A program made the position numbers and the translations under genes. Below the pieces are notes generated by a model. It was given only the letters and a program-made list of their open reading frames with translations. It had not been told where the DNA came from and did no database searches. A DNA stretch of 34,571 nucleotides from positions 1 to 34,571 of the forward strand of contig NZ_MACH01000112.1 in NCBI RefSeq assembly GCF_001884065.1, written 5' to 3'. Every line of letters starts with the position of its first letter. Within the stretch, counting starts at the first letter, position 1. This document shows positions 1-7,098 of this stretch, piece by piece. The DNA is from Bacillus proteolyticus. Its GTDB lineage: Bacteria; Bacillota; Bacilli; Bacillales; Bacillaceae_G.

Positions 1-144
1 ATCATAAAGTAGCATAGTAAAAAAATTGAAACCCGTCAGGGTTTATTTGATATGCCCACTTTTATAAAATCTATAAAAGATAATAAAAAACTATATGGAA
101 AGACCGCATTTTGTATAAAAATATACCTTAAGTTGATGGATGTG
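1..144 (+). mobile_element. IS231-type element, 3' terminal part (left part outside window)
   Basis: The first 144 bases are a close inverted copy of 6972-7105, the 3' non-coding end of the IS231-type element described at 6972. Bases 3-17 read as the last transposase codons, HKVA then TAG, matching the QVA-stop of the intact copy. The terminal repeat is 126-144; its reverse complement, CACATCCATCAACTTAAGG, differs from the terminal repeat at 6972-6990 at only a few positions. The element therefore lies in the opposite orientation to the intact copy and extends leftwards out of the window. Confidence 0.85.
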
Positions 145-155
145 GGGTACCGCCA
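145..155. other. 11-bp IS231-type target segment between two IS ends
   Basis: GGGTACCGCCA fills exactly 11 bp between the terminal repeat ending at 144 and another IS231-like terminal repeat starting at 156. IS231 elements are known to duplicate about 11 bp and to prefer targets of the form GGG-N5-CCC. With the preceding G, the segment also matches the first 12 bases (GGGGTACCGCCA) that I remember for the ends of transposon Tn4430, a described IS231 hot spot. The Tn4430 link is from memory and needs an alignment. Confidence 0.5.
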
Positions 156-176
156 CATGCCCACCAACCTAGCAGA
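156..176 (+). mobile_element. Degenerate IS231-type left terminal repeat
   Basis: CATGCCCACCAACCTAGCAGA resembles the IS231 terminal repeat (CATGCCCATCAACTTAAGGA as remembered) and faces right, away from the element ending at 144. No matching right end is visible in the next kilobase, so this is the edge of a truncated or decayed second element. Confidence 0.45.
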
Positions 177-252
177 TGAGCTTGCCCCAAAAATGATATA
201 AACGAATTTTATTATTATAGAATACATAAAACAATAAACATATACTTCATAT

Positions 253-390
253 TTATTTTTGTTGTGGACGATAAAAAGCATCTACCAATTGATTATACTC
301 GCTTCTTGAGATTTCTTTATTATACAGTTTAATTAGTAACTCTTTATGCGCTTTCGAAAACGCTATTTTATCAATAAATTTTGGATACAT
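253..390 (-). CDS. Small hypothetical protein (45 aa)
   Basis: A 45-codon minus-strand frame starts with ATG at 390 and ends with TAA at 253-255. A GGGGAGA ribosome site lies at 401-407, 10 nt upstream, and codon use is Bacillus-like. The product is basic and hydrophilic (MYPKFIDKIAFSK... ending FYRPQQK) with no membrane segment; two short amphipathic helices are plausible. I do not recognise a family. It sits just inside the degenerate IS231-type end at 156, so it could be a small passenger gene or the tail of a truncated gene. Start choice rests on the ribosome site; an in-frame stop lies about ten codons upstream. Confidence 0.4.
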   Translation of the reverse strand: MYPKFIDKIAFSKAHKELLIKLYNKEISRSEYNQLVDAFYRPQQK

Positions 391-731
391 ACGATCATTT
401 TCTCCCCGTCTGATAAATTATTCTGTTGCATTTCGTCTATTTCCCCTGAATATTTTTTTTAAAAAACCAACAATGTTTTATGAAATATTACATATCGAAA
501 TGATTGGACATTTTGTAAGTGCTTACTATTACGAAAATGACAACAACTCTTCATTTCTCCTATGAAGAGGGTGAAGCAAAAACATAAAACCATTATATTT
601 AAAGTTTAATCTACATGAATCGACATGAAAAGACTTTTTTAGCCGAAATTATAAATAATTTTATGTAATTTTACATATACAAAGAAAGTAAAAAAGTATT
701 TAAAATACCATTATATTATAATGATAGAATT
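391..731. other. Intergenic region, no gene recognised
   Basis: AT-rich. A short hairpin, CTCTTCAT with ATGAAGAG, sits near 548-570. A TATAAT-like sequence around 715-722 could be the -10 of a promoter for the glycine-zipper frame that follows. Nothing else is supported. Confidence 0.4.
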
Positions 732-734
732 TGA

Positions 735-983
735 AACTATTTAACTAAAAATGAGTATGGTGAATTTTTAGTAAGAACTGATAAAAACGAACGTAACCGT
801 GTCGATAATGATGCAGGCGAAGCGGTAGGAACTGGTGTCGGTGCTGTCGCTGGAGCTGCTTTGGGTTCTGTTCTTGGTCCACTTGGTACCGTTGCAGGAG
901 CTGTTGTAGGAGGAGCGATGGGTAACAAAGTCGGCGAAGGTGCTGATGAGGCTAATGACAGTGTTGCGAACCGAGAAGATTAG
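735..983 (+). pseudogene. Glycine-zipper protein, start codon missing
   Basis: The plus frame from 735 to the TAG at 981-983 is open and clearly coding: a charged N-terminal part (TDKNERNRVDNDAGEAVG) then a glycine-zipper segment with repeated GxGxxxG/AGA units (GTGVGAVAGAALGSVLGPLG) and an acidic tail ending VANRED. Such segments are typical of small membrane-associated glycine-zipper proteins. There is no ATG, GTG or TTG in frame before the middle of the zipper; an in-frame TGA lies at 732-734. An ATG at 751 is in another frame and soon hits a stop, so a small indel probably destroyed the start. The GC content is visibly higher than its flanks. A terminator follows directly. Confidence 0.6.
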
Positions 984-1012
984 GATTTAACCAAAGTGAC
1001 ACTGAATGAATT

Positions 1013-1040
1013 GGATTCCCAAAAAGGGAGTCCTTTTTTT
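1013..1040 (+). terminator. Rho-independent terminator of the glycine-zipper gene
   Basis: GGATTCCC (1013-1020), a 5-base loop, GGGAGTCC (1026-1033), then seven T. Confidence 0.8.
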
Positions 1041-1075
1041 ATTAAGTTAACAAGGAGATAAGCTGAAAAAGAAAG

Positions 1076-1115
1076 GACATAACATATTTTATACGACCAA
1101 TATGTTATGTCTTTT
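1076..1115. terminator. Perfect 13-bp hairpin, probable bidirectional terminator
   Basis: GACATAACATATT (1076-1088) pairs perfectly with AATATGTTATGTC (1099-1111), loop 10 bases, followed by TTTT. No gene is visible that it would serve apart from the glycine-zipper frame. The rest of 984-1377 shows no coding signal. Confidence 0.55.
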
Positions 1116-1377
1116 ATCTATCTTTTTTTAATTTAGGTCTGGATAAGCTATATTTTCTCTGATTATTATCTACTCTTGCATGGAAATTAAGACATCAATA
1201 TAATGTCTCCTAAGACTCATACCAATATCTGAACATCCTAAATCCACATTCCCCTGATTTCTTTCAACACTGTTTTAACTTCTTCTTGCAATTCTAAATC
1301 AGCTAAAAATTACATATGATGATGATTATAAATACCTATATTTTTATGAAAATGAAAGTTTTTCGGGGGGATGAAAG

Positions 1378-2079
1378 ATGTGGCAAAATGAACAAGGATA
1401 TTCCGGTGGTTATCCTTATTATCGACGTAATTGTTCCAATTCAGCTTGTTTGAATCCCTATTGTCAGTGTGGAGAAAATTGTAGGTGTGACCATAACCAT
1501 CAATGTCATGGGGGAGGCAACCTTGTTTATACGCAACAGAAAGTTAATTTAAGTAATTCTATGCGTTCGGTTTGGGAACAACATGTATATTGGACTAGGA
1601 TGACAATTATTAGCATAGCTTTTGGTTTACCAGATATAGACGTTGTTACCGCTCGTCTACTTCGCAATGCTGTAGATATGGGGGATTTGCTAAAACCTTA
1701 TTATGGAAATGAAATAGCAACAATGTACAACAACTTAATAAGGGAACATCTGGTGATTGCTACGGAACTTGTCAAAGCTGCAAAAGCCAGCAATCAAGAA
1801 ACTGCAACGGCTGCTGAGAGAAAGTGGTACGTAAATGGAGCAGAAATTTCCCAATTTCTAAATAGAATAAATCCTTTTATTTCAAGAGAAGGATTCCAAA
1901 ATATGTTTTTTGAACATCTGGCACTTACTAAAACGGAGGCAGTACTTATGCTCCAAGGTGATTTTAAATCTAGTATTACTGTATTTGACAAAATCGAAGC
2001 AGAAGCCTTACAAATGGCGGACACAATAACGATTGCAATTGTAAAGCAGTTCCCGAAAATGTTTTACATTTATATTTAA
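1378..2079 (+). CDS. Cys-rich N-terminus (metallothionein-like) fused to a helical domain
   Basis: 233 aa; ATG at 1378 follows a GGGGGGATGAAAG ribosome site. The first 45 residues are Gly/Tyr-rich and then Cys/His-rich: Cys19, 24, 29, 31, 35, 37 and 43 with His39, 41 and 44. The segment NPYCQCGENCRC has the CxC spacing of metallothioneins, so binding of copper or zinc is an inference. From about residue 60 a helical domain follows (MRSVWEQHVYWTRMTIISIA, FGLPDIDVVTARLLRN) of a type found as free-standing small proteins in Bacilli and Clostridia, sometimes mis-annotated as acetylglutamate kinase. The last residues (FPKMFYIYI) look replaced, so the C-terminus may have been altered by a frameshift. 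The next gene begins 65 bp downstream. Confidence 0.75.
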   Translation: MWQNEQGYSGGYPYYRRNCSNSACLNPYCQCGENCRCDHNHQCHGGGNLVYTQQKVNLSNSMRSVWEQHVYWTRMTIISIAFGLPDIDVVTARLLRNAVDMGDLLKPYYGNEIATMYNNLIREHLVIATELVKAAKASNQETATAAERKWYVNGAEISQFLNRINPFISREGFQNMFFEHLALTKTEAVLMLQGDFKSSITVFDKIEAEALQMADTITIAIVKQFPKMFYIYI

Positions 2080-2144
2080 TAGGGCCGAAAGGACCCCAGA
2101 AATCCCGAATATTGCCTGAAATACCAAGTGGGAGGGGAAAATAA

Positions 2145-2636
2145 TTGGGACATGAAATGAACCATATGAATACTGTTGGTATATCGTGGCTCTTTGCCGT
2201 TGTTATCTTATTTATTTGTGCACTGCTCATTTGTCATATTATTTTTACACTCTGGAAGCAACGAAATCGTTTATACAAATTCAATGAACAATCTAATATA
2301 ATCGTCCATTCACTTCCGATGTCCTTAGGAATGGTTTCTACAATGACAGTTTGTGTAGTTATTGGAGCCATTATGAGTCACCATCTAAGTACGGCCTATG
2401 TTTTAGGACTCCTAATTGGCGTTTTTGTTAGTGGTATTATCAGTTTTCCATTTCAAGATATGATCCCCCTATTAAACGGGATTGTAGCAGGAGCAATGGG
2501 AGGATTAATGGGCGTAATGATTGGTATCATAATACCTCAAAACGGATTGTATATCATTGTAATACTATTAATGATATTGTTTATAGCCACTTGGGTTACC
2601 ATGAATCGAAGAATTCATGGTCAACCTGTAGAGTAG
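2145..2636 (+). CDS. Small multi-pass membrane protein, His/Met-rich start
   Basis: 163 aa from a TTG start at 2145, chosen because GGAGGGG at 2131-2137 lies at ideal distance; the ATG at 2157 lacks such spacing. About five hydrophobic segments are seen (residues near 12-36, 60-80, 85-103, 108-128, 132-152), with a glycine-rich pair (GMVSTMTVCVVIG and GIVAGAMGGLMGVMIG) that looks like an internal repeat. The N-terminus MGHEMNHMN has metal-binding potential. It follows the Cys-rich gene by 65 bp in the same direction, so a common transcript is likely. A role in metal handling is only a guess from this pairing; I do not recognise the family. Confidence 0.7.
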   Translation: MGHEMNHMNTVGISWLFAVVILFICALLICHIIFTLWKQRNRLYKFNEQSNIIVHSLPMSLGMVSTMTVCVVIGAIMSHHLSTAYVLGLLIGVFVSGIISFPFQDMIPLLNGIVAGAMGGLMGVMIGIIIPQNGLYIIVILLMILFIATWVTMNRRIHGQPVE

Positions 2637-2657
2637 GGATCTGCTCCCTTATTTTTG
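2636..2657 (+). terminator. Short terminator after the membrane protein gene
   Basis: AGGGA - TCTGC - TCCCT followed by TATTTTT, directly behind the stop codon. The stem is only 5 bp. Confidence 0.45.
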
Positions 2658-2755
2658 GATGTGAGGCAAAGGTTGGGGGAAGCAAGGGGCTAACCCTTAA
2701 ATATGCGTGAATTTATAAAAGATTTTTATTAAAGCATTGTTCTAAAAGAAAAATG

Positions 2756-2787
2756 AAAGACGACAATAAATAGGTCGTCTTTTTTTC
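2756..2787 (+). terminator. Rho-independent terminator
   Basis: AAAGACGAC (2756-2764) pairs with GTCGTCTTT (2774-2782), followed by T residues. It probably backs up the weak hairpin at 2636. The rest of 2658-3060 shows no gene. Confidence 0.7.
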
Positions 2788-3060
2788 TTCAAAACATCTA
2801 TAAAAGTTTTATTTTTTCTCCTGATTTTCTACTTTTTCAGTTTTAGAACTGACTCCCTCTTTAAATCCATCTCAAAAGTCACAATTCTGATTTATATAAC
2901 CTGATATAACGATTACATTGCATATTATGGAAATGTATGTAAAATACTCCGGCATATTAGACATATATAATATATTGAAGGGGTTTATATTAAAACATTT
3001 TATGAAATATGTACCAAAAACTTTATAGTAATAATTCGAATGTTACCTCTCTAGTTAGTA

Positions 3061-3089
3061 GGATATTTTTTCTTAATATATGCATACTA
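3061..3089 (+). promoter_or_regulatory. Candidate sigma-G promoter of the germination operon
   Basis: GGATA (3061-3065), 17 nt, CATACTA (3083-3089). CATACTA fits the forespore sigma-G -10 consensus CATWHTA; the -35 is one base off GHATR. A similar arrangement (ACATA, 17 nt, CATGATA) precedes the SASP gene at 31688. Germinant receptor operons are known to be transcribed by sigma-G. Confidence 0.45.
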
Positions 3090-3126
3090 AACATATTATA
3101 AAAGGTACATAGAAAGTGAGGGAATC

Positions 3127-4674
3127 ATGGCTAAATTTTTGAAGCGTTTAAAATATAGAGACAATCCTAAGTCATTTTCAATACGAGACAATACTCATTT
3201 TCAGAAAAAAAATATTGAGGACTCCCTCTTAGGCGCTGATTTATCGAAAAACATAGCTGATATTCAGAATATATTCCGTCAAGCACCTGATTTAGTAATT
3301 CGTCGGTTTCAAATGAAAGTAGATGGATTAGAAGTAGCTTTAGTATATTTGTCTGGATTAACAGATAAAGAATTGATTCAAAATCATGTTCTAAGTCCTT
3401 TGATGAATAGTGATTTTGATACCAATAAAGAACTTCCAATTCCATTAGGACAAATTAAAATTATTAATACGTGGAGTCAGATTGAAAATGCTATTTTTGG
3501 AGGAGATAGTGTTTTATTAATCCACAGTCGAACAACAGCACATCAATTGGATTCGAAAGGATGGCCACAAAGAAGTGTTGAAGACGCTCATAACGAAATA
3601 GCTCTAAAAGGTGCGCATCAAGGGTTCATAGAAACTGCAAGTCAAAATATCGCAATGATTCGAAGATATATTCCCCATCGTGAATTAACAGTAAAAGAAA
3701 TAATAATTGGTGTACGAAGCAAAACGAGGATTTCTATTTTATATTTGAAAGGTGTAGCTTCTGAAGATGTGCTAAAGGAATTAGAAACACGGATTAAAAA
3801 TATTACAGTCGACGCTGTTGCTAGTAATGGCGAACTTATAGAATTCATTGAAGATAACCCATACTCACCGTTTCCACAATTTATATTAACTGAAAGACCT
3901 GATTTGGCAGTATCTCACATTCTACAGGGCAGATTTGTAACTGTAATGGATCATTCGCCCAATGTGTTAATTACTCCAACAAATTTTATTTCCTTTTTTC
4001 AAGGTGTGGATGATTACGGTACAAGGTGGTTAGTTGCTTCGTCTATTCGGATGCTTCGTTTTATCTCCTTTATGATTGCTTTATTTTTGCCTGCGAGTTA
4101 TGTTGCGTTTATTTCCTTTAATTTTGAAGTTATTCCTGTAGAGCTGTTTTTATCTATTGCAGAATCAAGAACGCGCGTACCCTTTTCTCCAGTTATGGAA
4201 GCATTACTTATGGAAATAACATTGGAAACGATGAGAGAAGGGGCTTTACGGATACCTACTCCGATCGGTCAGACAGTTGGAATTGTAGGTGGTATTGTTA
4301 TTGGACAGGCGGCTGTTCAAGCGGGAATTGTAAGCAACATTATGATTATTGTTGTTGCTGTTACCGCCATCTCTTCCTTTGTTATCCCTAATTATGATAT
4401 GGGAGCGGCAGTAAGACTTTTACGCTTTCCGATGATGCTTGCAGCTGCCTTATTTGGAATTGTTGGACTTGTTATCGGTTGGATGACTTTAATTGGACAT
4501 CTAATCAGTCTTGAATCGCTAGGTACTCCTTACGGAACGCCATTAGCACCATTTCGTTTTGCGGATATGAAAGATACTTTCATACGCCTACCTTTATGGG
4601 CATTAAGAAAGCGTTCTAAAGGTACCAGAGCCATTCAATCTATTCGACAAGGAAAGAATCAAACTAAAAGGTGA
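3127..4674 (+). CDS. GerA-type spore germinant receptor, A subunit
   Basis: 515 aa, the usual length of the GerAA/GerKA family. It is the A subunit of a germinant receptor in the inner membrane of the spore, where A, B and C subunits together sense nutrients. A soluble N-terminal domain (about 1-300) contains the typical stretch RRYIPHRELTVKEIIIGVRSK and LTERPDLAVSHILQGRF. A membrane domain (about 300-475) carries the family hallmark LPASYVAFISFNFEVIP, RTRVPFSPVMEALLMEIT, EGALRIPTPIGQTVGIVGG and a basic tail. The ATG at 3127 is preceded by GTGAGGG. The B gene starts 4 bp after this stop, so the three genes form an operon. Subtype (which germinant) cannot be told from sequence by eye. Confidence 0.95.
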   Translation: MAKFLKRLKYRDNPKSFSIRDNTHFQKKNIEDSLLGADLSKNIADIQNIFRQAPDLVIRRFQMKVDGLEVALVYLSGLTDKELIQNHVLSPLMNSDFDTNKELPIPLGQIKIINTWSQIENAIFGGDSVLLIHSRTTAHQLDSKGWPQRSVEDAHNEIALKGAHQGFIETASQNIAMIRRYIPHRELTVKEIIIGVRSKTRISILYLKGVASEDVLKELETRIKNITVDAVASNGELIEFIEDNPYSPFPQFILTERPDLAVSHILQGRFVTVMDHSPNVLITPTNFISFFQGVDDYGTRWLVASSIRMLRFISFMIALFLPASYVAFISFNFEVIPVELFLSIAESRTRVPFSPVMEALLMEITLETMREGALRIPTPIGQTVGIVGGIVIGQAAVQAGIVSNIMIIVVAVTAISSFVIPNYDMGAAVRLLRFPMMLAAALFGIVGLVIGWMTLIGHLISLESLGTPYGTPLAPFRFADMKDTFIRLPLWALRKRSKGTRAIQSIRQGKNQTKR

Positions 4675-4678
4675 AACT

Positions 4679-5782
4679 ATGAAAAAGTATGCCTATAATG
4701 ACATTACGCTTATACAGTACATTCTTTTAATTAATGGAATGCAGGTGGGCACTGGCGTTTTATCGCTTCCACGCTTGCTTGCAGAGAAAGCTGGAACGGA
4801 TGGATGGATAGCTATAATGATTGGCTGGATATTCTCCACAATATCAGGTGTTTTTATAGTGAAAACTGCTGCTAGATATCCCGAGGACACGATTTATGAC
4901 ATTCTTATACGATTATTTGGAAAAATAGTAGGCAAAGCATTCGTTGTTATTTACATGATGTACTTCGCTTTTTATTCTTGTAGCGTTCTTGTGAACGCTA
5001 TGCTCTATCTTAAAGGATGGCTTCTTCCAAAAACGCCTGACTATGTCGTTATCTTTTTATTTTCGATTCCTACCTTCCTTGTTGCACGTAACGGTCCTCG
5101 TATTTTAGGGCGATACTCCGAACTTATTTTTTATATGTTTCTTTGGATTCCGTTATTTTTTTTGATCCCTCTTAAAGGGAACGGAAGTTGGATGCCATTG
5201 TTCCCACTTTTAAAAGAAGGGTGGAAACCTGTATTCATGGCTGTACCGACCACTGTTTTTGCTTATTTAGGGTTTGATATTGCCTTCTTTTTATATCCCT
5301 TTTTACAAAAAAAACAGTATGCAGTCCATGGAATGGTTATTGCAAACACTTTAACGATGTTATTTTATTTATTTGCTACTATTGTTTGCTTTGCCTATTT
5401 TAGCCCTGAGAGCATTACGCAATATAATCAACCGGTACTAAATTTACTGAAAGTAATTGAATTTCGTTTTTTAGAACGTTTTGACATGATTTTATTGGCC
5501 CTTTACTTACCCGTTGTATCCACAGCATGGATTCCCGCTATATATTGCGCTGTATTTTGTTCAAGCCAATTAATTAGAAAACAAGATCACAGCTCGCATG
5601 TAGTTGTTCTCTTATTGTTCATTATCGGCCTCATATTTTGGACTCATCCTAGTTGGAATGAAGCTGAAACTTGGCAACAGACATTATCGAATGCTGGTTT
5701 GGGATTAACCTATATATCACCTATCGTTTTATGGCTGTATTGCTGTCTATACGAGAAGTTTCGCCAGGGGAGGATACATTGA
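4679..5782 (+). CDS. GerB-type spore germinant receptor, B subunit
   Basis: 367 aa, matching the GerAB/GerKB family: an integral membrane protein of the amino acid-polyamine-organocation transporter fold with about ten membrane helices, thought to carry the germinant-binding site. Typical features are the N-terminal ITLIQYILLINGMQVGTGVL and the GTDGWIAIMIGWIFS segment, followed by the LPKTPDYVVIFLF and AVPTTVFAYLGFDI regions. It starts 4 bp after the A subunit stop and its TGA overlaps the TTG start of the C subunit by 4 bp, indicating translational coupling. No interruption is seen. Confidence 0.95.
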   Translation: MKKYAYNDITLIQYILLINGMQVGTGVLSLPRLLAEKAGTDGWIAIMIGWIFSTISGVFIVKTAARYPEDTIYDILIRLFGKIVGKAFVVIYMMYFAFYSCSVLVNAMLYLKGWLLPKTPDYVVIFLFSIPTFLVARNGPRILGRYSELIFYMFLWIPLFFLIPLKGNGSWMPLFPLLKEGWKPVFMAVPTTVFAYLGFDIAFFLYPFLQKKQYAVHGMVIANTLTMLFYLFATIVCFAYFSPESITQYNQPVLNLLKVIEFRFLERFDMILLALYLPVVSTAWIPAIYCAVFCSSQLIRKQDHSSHVVVLLLFIIGLIFWTHPSWNEAETWQQTLSNAGLGLTYISPIVLWLYCCLYEKFRQGRIH

Positions 5783-6888
5783 CATTGAAAAGAAAAGTAC
5801 TATGTTTAATTTTGTTATCGGTGTTCATGATGACTGGATGCTTTGATCAAACAAATGTTGAAGATGTTTCTCTTACTCTTATTCTTGGTATCGATTTAGA
5901 TCGTAATGATAATTTATTAGTGTATATGTCAAGCCCTGTTTTCAATAAAGAAGCAAAAATAAAAGAAGAAACCACTGGTGTAAAATCTGTTACGATTCGA
6001 AATTCGAGAGAGAAATTTGATGCTACTGTTATGGCGCTTACCTCAGGAAGTAAAACGCAGGTTATTTTAGTTGGAAAACGGCTACTGAAACAAAAAAACT
6101 GGATGAAATACCTCGATCCATTTTATCGAGATCCTAAAAATACAGTTACTGCAAGGGTTGTCGCTGTTGATGGACCTGTTTCGGACGTCATCTTCCATAG
6201 CCCAAAAGATAAGCCACGGCTTCCTTTATATTTAACAAAACTAGTTGATACCGCCGCTTTAAGAAACATCACAGTAAAAACAACTCTTCAAGAACTACAT
6301 GAACAAAAAGCAGATAAAGGGTTAACAGCAAATATTACTGAGATGAAAAAAAAGAATAAAATATGGGTGACAGGTACAGCTTTATTGGATAAAAAGGGAA
6401 GGTATAAATTAACACTAAAACCTGATGAAAACAAACTATTACGCATTTTGCAACAAGGAAATACAGGGGATTTTTCATTTACAATGCCAATTAAAATAAA
6501 GGCGGACAGCCAAGATAAAGATTGGATAAGTTTTACTGCCTATAGTATTAAAGTAAAGACAAAGACAAGATATGATAATCATTTTATATTTAATGTAGAT
6601 GTAAAGATGAGTATCGGTATTACAGAACGGCTTTTTTCGTTTAATACAAGAAAGGATGCAGCAAAATTACAAAAGGCGATTGAGACTAAGCTGGAAGCTG
6701 ATTTCAAGCAATTAATAAAAAAAATACAAACTGCACAAATCGACCCTATTGGTCTTGGAGGATATGCAAGAACTTACACATATCCAGAATGGAAAAAAGT
6801 CCAAAATAAATGGAATAATGAATTAGCAAAGGGAGATGTAAACGTTAAGGTAAATGTGAAAGTTGGTGCAATGGGAACGATTAAGTAA
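5779..6888 (+). CDS. GerC-type germinant receptor lipoprotein, C subunit
   Basis: 369 aa from TTG at 5779, which overlaps the B subunit stop as TTGA and follows AGGGGAGG (5766-5773). A longer in-frame extension to 5671 exists but lies inside the B gene. The N-terminus has a lipoprotein signal peptide: basic start, hydrophobic core CLILLSVFMM, and lipobox M-T-G-C, with Cys as the lipid-modified residue. The following VEDVSLTLILGIDLD and the C-terminal domain (about 215-360, with ITERLFSFNTRKDAAKLQKA, QAQIDPIGLGGYAR-like and YPEWKKVQNKWN) are those of Ger(x)C proteins. It completes an intact A-B-C receptor. An IS231-type element begins only 83 bp downstream, without damaging the gene. Confidence 0.93.
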   Translation: MTLKRKVLCLILLSVFMMTGCFDQTNVEDVSLTLILGIDLDRNDNLLVYMSSPVFNKEAKIKEETTGVKSVTIRNSREKFDATVMALTSGSKTQVILVGKRLLKQKNWMKYLDPFYRDPKNTVTARVVAVDGPVSDVIFHSPKDKPRLPLYLTKLVDTAALRNITVKTTLQELHEQKADKGLTANITEMKKKNKIWVTGTALLDKKGRYKLTLKPDENKLLRILQQGNTGDFSFTMPIKIKADSQDKDWISFTAYSIKVKTKTRYDNHFIFNVDVKMSIGITERLFSFNTRKDAAKLQKAIETKLEADFKQLIKKIQTAQIDPIGLGGYARTYTYPEWKKVQNKWNNELAKGDVNVKVNVKVGAMGTIK

Positions 6889-6907
6889 CATGAGTTCAAT
6901 TGGAATT

Positions 6908-6943
6908 CGTACTAAAATTGCAAGTACCTTCTATTTTAGTACG
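6908..6943. terminator. Inverted repeat after the germination operon
   Basis: CGTACTAAAAT (6908-6918) pairs perfectly with ATTTTAGTACG (6933-6943), loop 14 bases. There is no T run behind it, so it may act as an mRNA-stabilising or weak terminating hairpin. Confidence 0.4.
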
Positions 6944-7098
6944 GGAAATGCCTTTAATAGGGGTTCCGCCCCATACCCATCAACTTAAGGGATATTTTTA
7001 TACAAAATGCGATCTTTTCACGTAGTATTTTATTATCGTTTATAGATGTTATAAAAATAGACATATCAAATAAACCCTGACGGGTTTGAATTTTTTTA

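Noticed and set aside
36-281. 81-codon minus-strand frame
   Set aside because: It runs through the IS231-type end and the adjoining terminal repeat, has no ribosome site and translates to low-complexity hydrophobic sequence.
737-928. 63-codon Pro/Ala-rich minus-strand frame
   Set aside because: It is the antisense shadow of the glycine-zipper frame, whose Gly/Ala codons read as Pro/Ala on the other strand.
6908-6943. Possible attachment site because of the long perfect repeat next to the IS element
   Set aside because: It is an inverted repeat behind an operon and no second copy is seen at the element's other side; a transcript-end hairpin is simpler.
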